DNA from: JBLHKE01 sp047619485
GTDB lineage: Bacteria > Verrucomicrobiota > Verrucomicrobiia > Verrucomicrobiales > DEV007
Length of the DNA: 15,731 bases
Reading direction: 5' to 3'
Assembly (NCBI GenBank): GCA_047619485.1
Contig: JBLHKE010000092.1
Span: 1 to 15,731 of the forward strand
The notes under the pieces were generated by a model. The model made no database searches, was not told where the DNA came from, and saw only the letters and a list, made by a program, of their open reading frames with translations. This document shows, piece after piece, positions 1-7,867 of the stretch. Every line of letters starts with the position of its first letter. Position 1 is the first letter of the stretch. Made by a program: the position numbers and the translations under genes.

Positions 1-548
1 TCTTTCGCCTCGCCCATCTCCGGGCACGCCTTGAGCTGGCCGTCCAACTCGAAGGTCCACGAATGATATGGGCAGAGGAACAGCCGCGTGTGCCCGCGAT
101 CTTCAGCACCATCGCGAAACTCCGCCGGCCCGTGACCATCGTGACCAAACCCGGGCGGCATGATGTCCATCCCACGGTGTGGACAGGAGCGCGACATCAC
201 TCGCACTTCGCCGGATTTGTCGCGCACCACAATCAATGGTTCGCCCAGGAAGTCCAAATTGACAAAGTCGCCGATGAGCGGGATTTGCGAGACATGCGCC
301 ACCGCCGTCCAACCGGGGCGAAACAGGTGCTCGCATTCCCATGCAAAGAACTCTTCCGAGGCATACGCCTCGCGTGGAAGTGTCGTCGCGTCTTCAAGCG
401 GCAGGTTCGCAATTCGCTCGATCTCTTCGAGAATTTCATCGAGCGAGAGCGATAACCTGCTCTGCTTAAAGACTCCCGAGTACGCCTGGTTGATACGCAA
501 GTTCACCTCGGTTGCATGGCGTACTTGGTTCTCGTCGATGATGGGCAT
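1..548 (-). CDS. Rieske [2Fe-2S] ring-hydroxylating oxygenase, alpha-subunit type (3' part outside window)
   Basis: The minus strand is open from the ATG at 548 to the window edge, giving about 182 residues. Two Rieske cluster motifs are seen: CPHRGMD, then CPYHSW about 40 residues later, which is the C-x-H...C-x-x-H pattern that ligates a [2Fe-2S] centre. The stretch before them (HLFRPGWTAVAHVSQIP) is typical of alpha subunits of aromatic-ring or N-demethylating Rieske oxygenases. The catalytic mononuclear-iron domain should follow but lies outside the window, so the substrate cannot be read. A weak AGAAG precedes the ATG. The gene is divergent from the aldehyde reductase and has a sigma-54-like site upstream (587-602). 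Family assignment is firm; the reaction (oxygenation or N-dealkylation) is inference. Confidence 0.9.
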   Translation of the reverse strand, partial: MPIIDENQVRHATEVNLRINQAYSGVFKQSRLSLSLDEILEEIERIANLPLEDATTLPREAYASEEFFAWECEHLFRPGWTAVAHVSQIPLIGDFVNLDFLGEPLIVVRDKSGEVRVMSRSCPHRGMDIMPPGFGHDGHGPAEFRDGAEDRGHTRLFLCPYHSWTFELDGQLKACPEMGEAK

Positions 549-586
549 GGCGGTGTTACTTCTATTTGCTTTCGTAATATCGATAG

Positions 587-602
587 AGCATGCGCCATGC
601 CA
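587..602 (-). promoter_or_regulatory. Sigma-54-like -24/-12 promoter of the Rieske gene
   Basis: The minus strand reads TGGCATGGCGCATGCT from 602 to 587. The GG and GC dinucleotides have the canonical spacing (first G to first G, 12 nt). Two positions differ from consensus TGGCACG-N4-TTGCW. Predicted transcription start is near 576, leaving a leader of about 28 nt before the ATG at 548. It is weaker than the sites before ahr and the ABC operon, but its placement and orientation fit. Confidence 0.45.
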
Positions 603-653
603 GATCAGGGGGAGATGGATTGCTATCGCGAAAACCTTCTTCGTCTTCCCCAG

Positions 654-670
654 TTGGCACCCGACCTGCT
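654..670 (+). promoter_or_regulatory. Sigma-54-like -24/-12 promoter of ahr
   Basis: TTGGCACCCGACCTGCT has TGGCAC at the -24 element and CTGCT at -12 with canonical spacing (GG at 656-657, GC at 668-669). The predicted start is near 681, only about 11 nt before the GTG chosen for ahr at 692. The leader would therefore be very short and the GAGG at 677-680 would not be in the transcript. Either the mRNA is almost leaderless or another promoter also reads the gene. Confidence 0.55.
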
Positions 671-691
671 CTGGACGAGGAACCGCCCATT

Positions 692-1699
692 GTGAAAATC
701 AACGCCTACGCCTCCCCATCCGCCGGCTCCAAATTCGAGCCGATCGAATTCGAACTCGGTGAACTCGCCCACGACGAAGTCGATATCGCCGTCGAATCCT
801 GCGGCATCTGCCACAGCGATCTCAGCATGGTCAACAACGACTGGGAACTGAGCGCCTACCCGTTTGTGGGTGGCCATGAAGTTGTCGGGAAGATCCTGAC
901 AAAGGGGGAAAACGTCGGCCTGCTGGAGGTAGGTCAGCGCGTCGGGCTCGGCTGGTACTCGCGCAGTTGTGGCGTCTGCCAGCCATGCCTGAACGGCGAT
1001 CAGAACCTCTGCGTCGTCGCGGAGGCCACGATCGTCCAGCGCCACGGTGGTTTCGCCGACAAGGTTCGGGCACAATCGCTCTGGTGCACGCCGATCCCCG
1101 ATGCGCTCGACCCCGCCATCGTCGGCCCCTTGTTCTGCGGCGGCATCACCGTTTTCAACCCGATCGTGCAGAACGCCATCACCGCCACAGATCACGTCGC
1201 CGTGGTGGGGATCGGTGGCCTCGGCCACCTCGCGTTGCAGTTCCTCGCCGCGTGGGGATGCGAGGTCACCGCGATCACCACCAGCGAATCAAAAGCTGCC
1301 GAGGCGAAACAGCTTGGAGCAGATAACGTCCTAATCACCAAGGGTATCGGTGCTATGAAGGCCGCTGTCGGAAGTTTCCGTATGATCCTCGTAACGGTCA
1401 ATGTCGAGCTCGATTGGGATCTCTACATCAGCCTGTTAGCCAGGCGGGGCACCCTTCATATTGTCGGCGCACTGCCATTTGTTAGCACGGGGGCTTTGCC
1501 GCTGATCGAGCAGCAGAAATCTATCACTGGCAGCCCACTCGGCAGTCCCGGGCTGGTGAACACGATGATGGAATTTTGCGCCCGCAAGAACATCGCGCCC
1601 GTGACGCAGTCGTTCCCGATGGGCGAGATTAATGAGGCCTTCGACGAACTGAAAGCTGGCAACGCGCGCTACCGCCTTGTTTTGACCAATGACGTTTGA
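692..1699 (+). CDS. ahr: Zinc-dependent NAD(P)H aldehyde reductase / alcohol dehydrogenase, Ahr (YjgB)-like
   Basis: A medium-chain zinc dehydrogenase of 335 residues. The catalytic zinc site is visible as CGICHSD (Cys40), GHE (His62, Glu63) and a Cys in GPLFCGGIT. The structural zinc lobe CGVC-x2-C...C has all four cysteines. The Rossmann motif GIGGLGHLALQ follows. From memory the sequence resembles E. coli Ahr (YjgB) along its length, including CGICHSDLSM, TVNV and the closing ARYR-V-L. Ahr reduces medium- and long-chain aldehydes with NADPH. Reading is open from ATG 590, but homology starts only at VKINAYA, so the GTG at 692 is preferred; GAGG lies 11 nt upstream. It is followed after 12 nt by the SMR gene, probably one transcript. 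The physiological aldehyde is unknown. Confidence 0.88.
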   Translation: MKINAYASPSAGSKFEPIEFELGELAHDEVDIAVESCGICHSDLSMVNNDWELSAYPFVGGHEVVGKILTKGENVGLLEVGQRVGLGWYSRSCGVCQPCLNGDQNLCVVAEATIVQRHGGFADKVRAQSLWCTPIPDALDPAIVGPLFCGGITVFNPIVQNAITATDHVAVVGIGGLGHLALQFLAAWGCEVTAITTSESKAAEAKQLGADNVLITKGIGAMKAAVGSFRMILVTVNVELDWDLYISLLARRGTLHIVGALPFVSTGALPLIEQQKSITGSPLGSPGLVNTMMEFCARKNIAPVTQSFPMGEINEAFDELKAGNARYRLVLTNDV

Positions 1700-1711
1700 T
1701 CCTCGCAACGC

Positions 1712-2041
1712 ATGAAATGGCTACTACTACTCGCGTCGATCACCTTTGAAGTCGGTGGCACCACGATGTTGAAGTTCGCTGGTCGCGGTGGTGAGCATGC
1801 CTGGAAATGGGGCGTCGGGGTGGTGCTCTCGTACATCGTCTGCTTCGTCGCGCTGGGTGTGGCGATGCGCCTGTTTCCGCTTGGCGTGCTCTACGGCCTG
1901 TGGGCCGGAGGTGGCGTGATGATGGTCGCCACTATCGGTGTGCTGTATTTCGATGACGAGATCAGCGTGCTAAAAGTCGTGTCTTTCGTCCTGATCGTAG
2001 TGGGCATTGTCGGCCTGAATTTCAGCGGTGTCTCAAACTAG
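1712..2041 (+). CDS. Small multidrug resistance (SMR/EmrE-like) exporter
   Basis: A 109-residue, four-helix membrane protein of normal SMR length. The essential membrane-embedded glutamate is Glu13 in the first helix (ITFEVGGTTMLKF). The typical third-helix block PLGVLYGLWAGGGV and the fourth helix (VVSFVLIVVGIVGLNFSG) are present. SMR proteins work as dual-topology dimers and exchange protons for cations, polyamines or guanidinium. The sequence does not show clear Gdx (guanidinium) signatures and I cannot fix the substrate. It starts 12 nt after ahr stops, so both are probably transcribed from the sigma-54-like site at 654-670. A role in exporting an amine or toxic intermediate is inference. 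Confidence 0.9.
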   Translation: MKWLLLLASITFEVGGTTMLKFAGRGGEHAWKWGVGVVLSYIVCFVALGVAMRLFPLGVLYGLWAGGGVMMVATIGVLYFDDEISVLKVVSFVLIVVGIVGLNFSGVSN

Positions 2042-2091
2042 TCAGCACCGAGACAATGGGAAACCCAAAAAAGTGATACTATGGCCCGTGG

Positions 2092-2107
2092 TTGGCACGA
2101 AGCTTGT
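2092..2107 (+). promoter_or_regulatory. Sigma-54-like -24/-12 site before a candidate small RNA
   Basis: TTGGCACGAAGCTTGT matches the -24 element TGGCACG completely and the -12 element at TTG, with T instead of the final C; spacing is canonical. It lies 51 nt after the SMR stop codon, in an intergenic region between convergent genes, so no protein gene follows it on this strand. Predicted start is near 2119. Confidence 0.4.
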
Positions 2108-2118
2108 GACATTCTACA

Positions 2119-2219
2119 TGTGAGGTTGCAACGTTATTTCTTATAACAGGATCAGCCACTTTCATCCGGCTATCTGGCTGGCGCGTCGTTTCCGGGGGGG
2201 GCGGCGCGCCAGCTTTTTT
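2119..2219 (+). ncRNA. Candidate sigma-54-dependent small RNA
   Basis: About 100 nt lie between the predicted start of the -24/-12 site and a strong intrinsic terminator. The segment has no ribosome site or open frame of note. It holds a small hairpin (GTTAT-TTCTT-ATAAC, 2133-2147), a single-stranded stretch and the terminator stem, which is the usual layout of a trans-acting sRNA. The simple alternative is that it is the 3' UTR of the SMR gene, with the -24/-12 match being chance. No known RNA family is recognised. Confidence 0.3.
2177..2219 (+). terminator. Rho-independent terminator
   Basis: GCTGGCGCG (2177-2185) pairs perfectly with CGCGCCAGC (2205-2213); the stem may extend inward by weaker pairs. 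Six T follow (2214-2219). The T run is on the plus strand only, so it ends plus-strand transcripts from ahr-SMR or from the candidate sRNA, not the convergent flavodoxin operon. Confidence 0.9.
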
Positions 2220-2247
2220 ACCCTTGGCAGTTAGGTGAACGAATAGC

Positions 2248-2883
2248 TCACTCCGCCCACACGCTCCCCAGTCGCGGGGTGTCCATGCGGTAGTCGCTAT
2301 AGTGACCCTCGTAGAGGTCTGCGCCGAGATTCCTCGATCGCGTGATCGCTTCGGATGGGTCGATGTCGACGTCGCCGCGTTTGTTGCCGATGCCTTGGAC
2401 GACACCTACGAATTCGCAATGGGTGTAACGGGTGAATTCTTGGATCGAGTGGATGATCCCCATCGGCGCGGCGGGGTAGGTTTCTTCCGAGCTGATCAGC
2501 AGGCCGAGGCGTTTGTTGGCCATGCGCCTGGAGTTTTGCTCACTCTCAGTGCATGAGGCGGCGTAGTAACAGAAACTGCGATCGAAGAATGTTTTAAGCT
2601 GGCCGCTCATGCCGTACCAGTAGAGTGGCGTGGAGAATATGACCCCGTCCGCCGGTAGGTATTTCTCTAGGAAGAGTTCTTTGTAGCGATCGTCTAGTGA
2701 GCACTGGTGATCTGCACCACGGCACAGGCGGCAGTCGCGTAGGAAGTGTTTCAGATAGTCATCGACGTAGGCTAGCTCGGCCTGGTGGCCTGCCTCCAGG
2801 GCGCCTTCGAGCGCGGCGGCAGCCATCCGGTAGGAGTTGCCGTCACGCCGCGGGCTGGAACTGAGGATCAGCGTCTTCTTCAT
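2248..2883 (-). CDS. Flavodoxin-fold NAD(P)H-dependent FMN reductase family protein
   Basis: A 211-residue protein of the NADPH-dependent FMN reductase / iron-sulfur-flavoprotein-like family. The FMN phosphate loop is SSSPRRDGNS near the N-terminus. The flavin-contact segment STPLYWYGMSGQLKTFFDR spans about residues 84-102. A cysteine cluster, Cys51-x2-Cys54-x6-Cys61 followed by DD, is typical of this subgroup and could hold a cofactor or act as a redox thiol. The ATG at 2883 is preferred over the one at 2910, because it sits 1 nt after the stop of the AhpD-like gene. It is the last gene of the operon. It may supply electrons to the AhpD-like protein or another redox step; that link is inference. 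Confidence 0.85.
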   Translation of the reverse strand: MKKTLILSSSPRRDGNSYRMAAAALEGALEAGHQAELAYVDDYLKHFLRDCRLCRGADHQCSLDDRYKELFLEKYLPADGVIFSTPLYWYGMSGQLKTFFDRSFCYYAASCTESEQNSRRMANKRLGLLISSEETYPAAPMGIIHSIQEFTRYTHCEFVGVVQGIGNKRGDVDIDPSEAITRSRNLGADLYEGHYSDYRMDTPRLGSVWAE

Positions 2884-2884
2884 A

Positions 2885-3430
2885 TCAGATTTCGTCTTCA
2901 ACGATTTCATCGAGTGGCACGTGGACGATGGCGTTGGTGTAGTTGCTCATGACTTTGATCGAGACGCCTAGGATGACTTCTAGAACCTGCTGTGCCTGCC
3001 AACCGGCAGCCAGAAAGGCGCTTGTCATGGCGTCCGAAACCCTGCCACGCTCGCGGACAACCTGGCGGGTGAAAATGCGCAGTGCTTCGTGCATCGGATC
3101 GGAAAGTGGCATGCCTGCTCGTAGGGCGTCGATGTCTTCTGGGGGAACTCCAGCGTCACGCGCCAGCTTGTTGTTCCACGGGATTCAGTAGGTGCAGCGA
3201 TGTTCGACATTGATTGTCTGGTAGACGATCTGCCGCTCGGTCGGGCTAAAGGAGGTGCAGTCGAAAAGATCCCACAGGGTGCCGTAGGCTTCCAAGAGCG
3301 CAGGCGCGGTGGCCATGGTGCGCTCGAGGTTGGGAATCGTTCCGAATGACTTCTCTACCTGTGCCAACATTAGCACAGCTGCTCCCGGGGCGCTGTCTGG
3401 ATCGTGGAGTGGAAAGCTTGGGTGCATCAT
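2885..3430 (-). CDS. AhpD/carboxymuconolactone decarboxylase-like protein, in-frame UGA at the CxxC site (candidate selenoprotein)
   Basis: One reading frame from ATG 3430 to TGA 2885 encodes 181 residues, interrupted once by TGA at 3187-3185 (codon 82). Both halves match one family: the first has FGTIPNLERT and NVEHRCTY, the second KLARDAGVPPEDIDALR, MHEALRIFTRQVVRERGRVSD and VLEVILGVSIKVMSNYTN. In AhpD-like proteins the redox motif is CxxC; here it reads Cys79-Thr-Tyr-UGA, so UGA replaces the second cysteine. The usual His four residues further is Asn. AhpD relatives with CxxU have been reported in marine metagenomes (from memory). A nested hairpin follows the UGA. The gene starts directly after the TAG of the GS-like gene. 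The alternative is a nonsense mutation or a base-call error, which would make two broken ORFs. Confidence 0.7.
3144..3177 (-). promoter_or_regulatory. SECIS-like hairpin after the in-frame UGA
   Basis: Counting from the base after the UGA, GGAAC at +8 to +12 (3177-3173) pairs with GTTCC at +37 to +41 (3148-3144). Inside, C15-G34 and A17-G18-C19 with G31-C32-T33 can pair, giving an 11-nt loop beginning TG. GCG/CGC around the loop CGTGA is an alternative. The loop starts 19-24 nt after the UGA and has a G among its first two bases, as expected for bacterial SECIS elements. It was found by hand and is not proof. Confidence 0.4.
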
Positions 3431-4837
3431 CTAGATAAATGTTAGTTTCTCACGACGCGCTTCGTCTCTTACCGGGTAGAACTCTTTCTCCCATTCCATG
3501 GTTTTCTGTTTTAGGTAGATGTCTTTCATCTCGCCGAGGACTTCTTCAGTGAGAGGGTCTTCGTCGAAGGCCTCGATGGCGTGGAGCAGGGTTCCTGGTA
3601 GGAACTCGACGCCGTCGGCCTTGAGTTGTTTGCGGGTGCAGCCGTAGAGGTTGTCGTTGAGAGGCTGTCCGGGATCCAGCTCCTGTTCGATGCCGTCGAG
3701 TCCGGCGGCGAGGTGGAAGGCTGCGGCGAGGTACGGATTGACACTCATATCGGGAGCGCGATTCTCGACACAGTAGCGGTTCGATGGAATACGCAGCATG
3801 GCCGAGCGGTTGTTCTGGCCGTAGGCGACGAGCACGGGCGCCCAGCTGACATCTGCCATCTCACCTTGGGCGATGAACCCTTGATAGCTATTGTAAGTCG
3901 GGCTGGTGAGCGCGGTGAGCGCACCGGAATGCTTGAGTAGTCCGGCGGAAAAGTGGTAGGCGAGTTTCGAGATGTCCATGCCATACTTTTCGACGAAGTC
4001 GTTCGAGCCGGACTCTGGAGCAAACCTGTTCTCGCCTGTCTCGATGTCTTCCAACGACATGTTGAAGTGGCAGCCGGAGCGGAAGTCATCCTGGAATGGC
4101 TTGGGCATGAAGCTCGCAACGCAGCCCATCGATTTGGCGACCTGTTTCGCCATCAGCCGGAAAAATACAAGGCGATCGGACATTGTCAGGGCATCGCTGT
4201 AGTCGAAGTCGAACTCGTATTGACCATGTCCGCCCTCTTGATCGAAGGAGTAGACGCCGTAGCCGAGTTGATCGAGATAGCGAACCATCGGGGAGAGGAA
4301 ATCGATGGAGTCGAGCGTGAGGTTGACGTCGTAAGCCGGGCAGAGTCCGCGGTATTTGTGGGTATGAAGGGTGTCGAGCTGCTCGTTGTCTTTGAAGACG
4401 TAGAACTCGGGTTCGACGCCGAGGTTGAACTTGAGGCCGAGGTCTGCTGCGCGTTCAAGCTGGCGCTTGAGGATCTGGCGGCTGTCGTTGGCGTAGGGTG
4501 CGCCGTGGTAATAGAGGTCACCGAAAAAATAGGCGAAGCGCGTGTCCCACGGACAGATGATCGCCGTGTCGAGATCTGGCACGGCGGCGCACTCGTCTTC
4601 CTGCGGTCCGACCAAGCCCATGCCTTCCATGGCGCCGACTGTGAATAGCTCTGAGCCCGCAGCCATTTTTCTGAGGGCGCCGATCGGATTGACTTTCGCC
4701 TTGGGGACGCCGTGCACATCGACATAGGTGGAGAGGAGAAACTCGACCCCGGCGGTTTTTAATCTCTCTTCGGTGGCGGCGAGCGTGGCCGGATCTGGAG
4801 CGAAGCCTTCTGGTACGGCGAAAGTTGGGGTATTCAT
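3431..4837 (-). CDS. Glutamine synthetase homologue, GlnT/type III-like (possible gamma-glutamyl-amine ligase)
   Basis: A 468-residue protein with the glutamine synthetase fold: beta-grasp N-domain with YVDVHGVPKAKVNP (38-51), catalytic metal residues in GVEPEFYVF (Glu142, Glu144) and DQEGGHGQYEFDF (Glu201, Glu208), ATP/metal His257 in SGCHFNMSL, and the glutamate- and phosphate-binding arginines in NNRSAMLRIP (344, 349) and ENRAPD (360). It resembles GlnT/GSIII and the gamma-glutamylmethylamide synthetase group more than housekeeping GlnA (GSI). Members of this wider group ligate glutamate to ammonia or to amines (GMAS, IpuC, PuuA, AtdA1). Its position among transporter and amidohydrolase genes favours a catabolic ligase over general ammonia assimilation. 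Its ATG overlaps the creatininase stop (ATGA), so translation is probably coupled. Amine specificity is inference. Confidence 0.85.
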   Translation of the reverse strand: MNTPTFAVPEGFAPDPATLAATEERLKTAGVEFLLSTYVDVHGVPKAKVNPIGALRKMAAGSELFTVGAMEGMGLVGPQEDECAAVPDLDTAIICPWDTRFAYFFGDLYYHGAPYANDSRQILKRQLERAADLGLKFNLGVEPEFYVFKDNEQLDTLHTHKYRGLCPAYDVNLTLDSIDFLSPMVRYLDQLGYGVYSFDQEGGHGQYEFDFDYSDALTMSDRLVFFRLMAKQVAKSMGCVASFMPKPFQDDFRSGCHFNMSLEDIETGENRFAPESGSNDFVEKYGMDISKLAYHFSAGLLKHSGALTALTSPTYNSYQGFIAQGEMADVSWAPVLVAYGQNNRSAMLRIPSNRYCVENRAPDMSVNPYLAAAFHLAAGLDGIEQELDPGQPLNDNLYGCTRKQLKADGVEFLPGTLLHAIEAFDEDPLTEEVLGEMKDIYLKQKTMEWEKEFYPVRDEARREKLTFI

Positions 4838-5563
4838 GGGAGGGGTGGTTGCTCGACTTTTGCGGCGGTTAGGATTTCGGCGAGAGCGTCACCCATCTGA
4901 TTGAAGAGTTGCTCCCCTGCTTCAGCGGTCCCCTCGGTCGGGTTGCCTGTCAGGCCTTGGAGACTGGTCTGCGCGACTGGGTAGGAGAAGCATTTCCCGA
5001 CGGTGCGGTCCGGGTCGTCCTCTGCCTTCGACATGTCAACCATGTCTGGTGCGAGATGGAGCATCAGGTCGGTCTCGGCTTTGTTGGCGTGCAGGTCTTC
5101 GGCGTCGCTGATGAAGTAGTTCCAAATCTCGTCGCTGAGTTGGAAGGTGTTGCGGTGGCCGATTTGAAACTCGCCGAGGAAGTCGGTGCGGATTTTATCA
5201 ATGGCGACGCGCAAGGAAGCGTCGTTGCCGAAGTGGGAGTTCACCAGCAGGAGTTTTTTCCAACCGGTGCGCTTCGCCCAATCGGCGAGCTCCCATATCG
5301 TCTTGATGAAGGTTTCGTGGCTGAGCGAAAACGTGCCTGGCCACTTGTCGGTGTGCCCGACGGAGACCGTGTAGCTCAGCGCTGGCAGCAGCTGGACATT
5401 GGCTTTCTCGCAGGCGTAGGCGCAGATGTTTTCTGCGATGACTGTGTCGGTGTTGATCGGCAAGTGCCCACCGTGTTGCTCGGTGGCGCCGCAGGGCAAG
5501 ACGAGCATGTCTTGGCCGTCGGCGAGCAAATCGGCCACCGCTGGCCATGGTAGTTGGTCGAGT

Positions 5564-5574
<11 letters not shown>
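4834..5574 (-). CDS. Creatininase-family metal-dependent amidohydrolase
   Basis: A protein of 246 residues, normal for the family. Metal-site residues are visible in PCGATEQHGGHLPINTDT (Glu32, His34, Asp43) and HANKAETD (His162, Glu167). The usual NGHGGN motif is NSHFGN here (His114), a changed active-site loop. GHTDKWPGTFSLS is also typical. The family includes creatininase, FAPy-deformylating ArfB and MftE, all acting on amide or cyclic amide bonds. The ATG at 5574 is chosen since homologues start close to W-x-x-L; the GTG at 5580 would add two residues. It overlaps the ATPase 3' end and shares ATGA with the GS-like gene. It might open a cyclic amide before ligation or release the product afterwards (inference). 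Confidence 0.87.
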
Positions 5575-6469
<895 letters not shown>

Positions 6470-7840
6470 CTACGGAGCGGTCCCAGCGGCGATGGCTGGT
6501 GTTTTTCGCCCGAACCCGGGACGACGGATTCGTGTGATGGCGCGGTTCACGGCACGCGCACTGGGACGAGCACCGTCCTCTGAGTAGGGGAAGATGACAC
6601 CGCGAAACCAGCTAAGGAATTGGTCGGTGAGGAAGCCGGTCAGGCCGATGAGGAGGATGATCGGGTAGACGTGGTCAAATTGGAATCGGCGTCCCTGCGT
6701 GTCGATGAGTTCCGTGAGGCCAGCTTTGACACCGAGCAGTTCTGCAATAACCAGCCATGTCCAAGCCCAACCGAGGAGGATACGCAGGTCGTTGTAAAGG
6801 CTCGGTAAAATGCCGGGGATCACGACTTTGGTCACCAGTCGCTTCCGATCAGCGCCGAGTGTCTGCGCGGCATCGAGCAGCGCCGGATCGAGAGTCCGTG
6901 TCGTATTGGCGACCATCAAAATTAGCTGTGGGAGTGTGCCGACGAACACGAGTGCGACTTTAGGCGAATCGTAGATGCCGAACAACGCGATCAACACCGT
7001 GCCGAAGGCTGGCGCCGGCATGTAACGGAAGAAATCGACGAACGGTTCGATCAGGTGTGAGAAGAACGGGAAGGTTCCACACAGCAGGGCGACAGGGATG
7101 CCGACGAGGCAGACGAGGAAGAAGCCTGCGATGATAGTACGCAACGAGACACCGTAGCGCGACCAAATATCGAGATCACCGAGCTTCGAATTGCCGCTGA
7201 AGTCCTCCTTGGCTCGCAAGAAAACCTCGTGTGGTGCGGGGAGGTAGACCGGGCGCTTCACCTTGCGTTCGCCCTGAGGGATTAGCTTCTGAAGCGGTTG
7301 TGAGTAAAAATTGCTCGAGTCGTAGGTCTCCGAAACGGAGGCGAGGCTGGTCCAATTTTTCTCGATGATTTCTAGGTTCTCTTTGCCCAGTGCGCCGCGG
7401 ATCTCGCCAGCTGCGATCTTGCGCCAGATGTCGTAGAACGCCGCATAGTCTTTCTCTTGTCCTTCGGCGACCCAGCCTTCCTTCAAGGCAAGTGGATAGA
7501 GTCCACGCAGGATGCGCTTGTTAGCGCGGCGGGTGCTAGCGCCTTCGGAGTTTGGAACATCGGTGGCCTTCGCGTTGTCATCGCGAACCGCCTGCCGAAA
7601 GGCCGCGAAGCGACTGCTCTCCATCTGGTCGCCGGTGACGTAGACGCTCGGGAAATCGATCGAATCAGCATCCGAGGTGAGCGTAATACTCAGCTCAGAT
7701 TTCCAGATCGGCAGGTAGACGATGAGCGCCCACAGGGCCAGCGGCAGGAGGAACGAGCACGCCAGCAGCAGCCGAGAACGCCGGTTCGACAGTGGTCGTC
7801 CAACTGCGAACCATGGCTCTTTGCTACGTGGCGGCATCAC
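6470..7840 (-). CDS. ABC transporter permease, SsuC/TauC family, with a large extracytoplasmic insertion
   Basis: A 456-residue permease, against about 250-280 for typical SsuC/TauC. After the first membrane helix (about 24-45) there is a hydrophilic stretch of about 150 residues (47-198) before the family block LPAPHEVFLRA. The normal membrane domain follows (helices from about 233). The EAA loop that contacts the ATPase is DAAQTLGADRKRLVTKVVIP (323-342). The insertion is rich in charged residues (DNAKATDV, KDYAAFYDIWRKIAAG, KENLEIIEKNW) and should be periplasmic; it might contact the binding protein. The start is GTG 7840 or ATG 7837; a GGAG lies 9 or 12 nt upstream. The gap to the binding-protein gene is 27 nt. 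Confidence 0.9.
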   Translation of the reverse strand: MMPPRSKEPWFAVGRPLSNRRSRLLLACSFLLPLALWALIVYLPIWKSELSITLTSDADSIDFPSVYVTGDQMESSRFAAFRQAVRDDNAKATDVPNSEGASTRRANKRILRGLYPLALKEGWVAEGQEKDYAAFYDIWRKIAAGEIRGALGKENLEIIEKNWTSLASVSETYDSSNFYSQPLQKLIPQGERKVKRPVYLPAPHEVFLRAKEDFSGNSKLGDLDIWSRYGVSLRTIIAGFFLVCLVGIPVALLCGTFPFFSHLIEPFVDFFRYMPAPAFGTVLIALFGIYDSPKVALVFVGTLPQLILMVANTTRTLDPALLDAAQTLGADRKRLVTKVVIPGILPSLYNDLRILLGWAWTWLVIAELLGVKAGLTELIDTQGRRFQFDHVYPIILLIGLTGFLTDQFLSWFRGVIFPYSEDGARPSARAVNRAITRIRRPGFGRKTPAIAAGTAP

Positions 7841-7867
7841 TAGTCACTTCTCCAGTGGCTCGAACTC

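Noticed and set aside
623..1228. A 201-codon minus-strand frame inside ahr
   Set aside because: It lies wholly opposite a clear zinc dehydrogenase gene and its translation has no recognisable pattern.
3953..5553. Long plus-strand open frames opposite the GS-like and creatininase genes (3953-4648 and 4909-5553)
   Set aside because: They are antisense shadows of GC-rich genes with recognisable motifs; their translations show no family features or ribosome sites.
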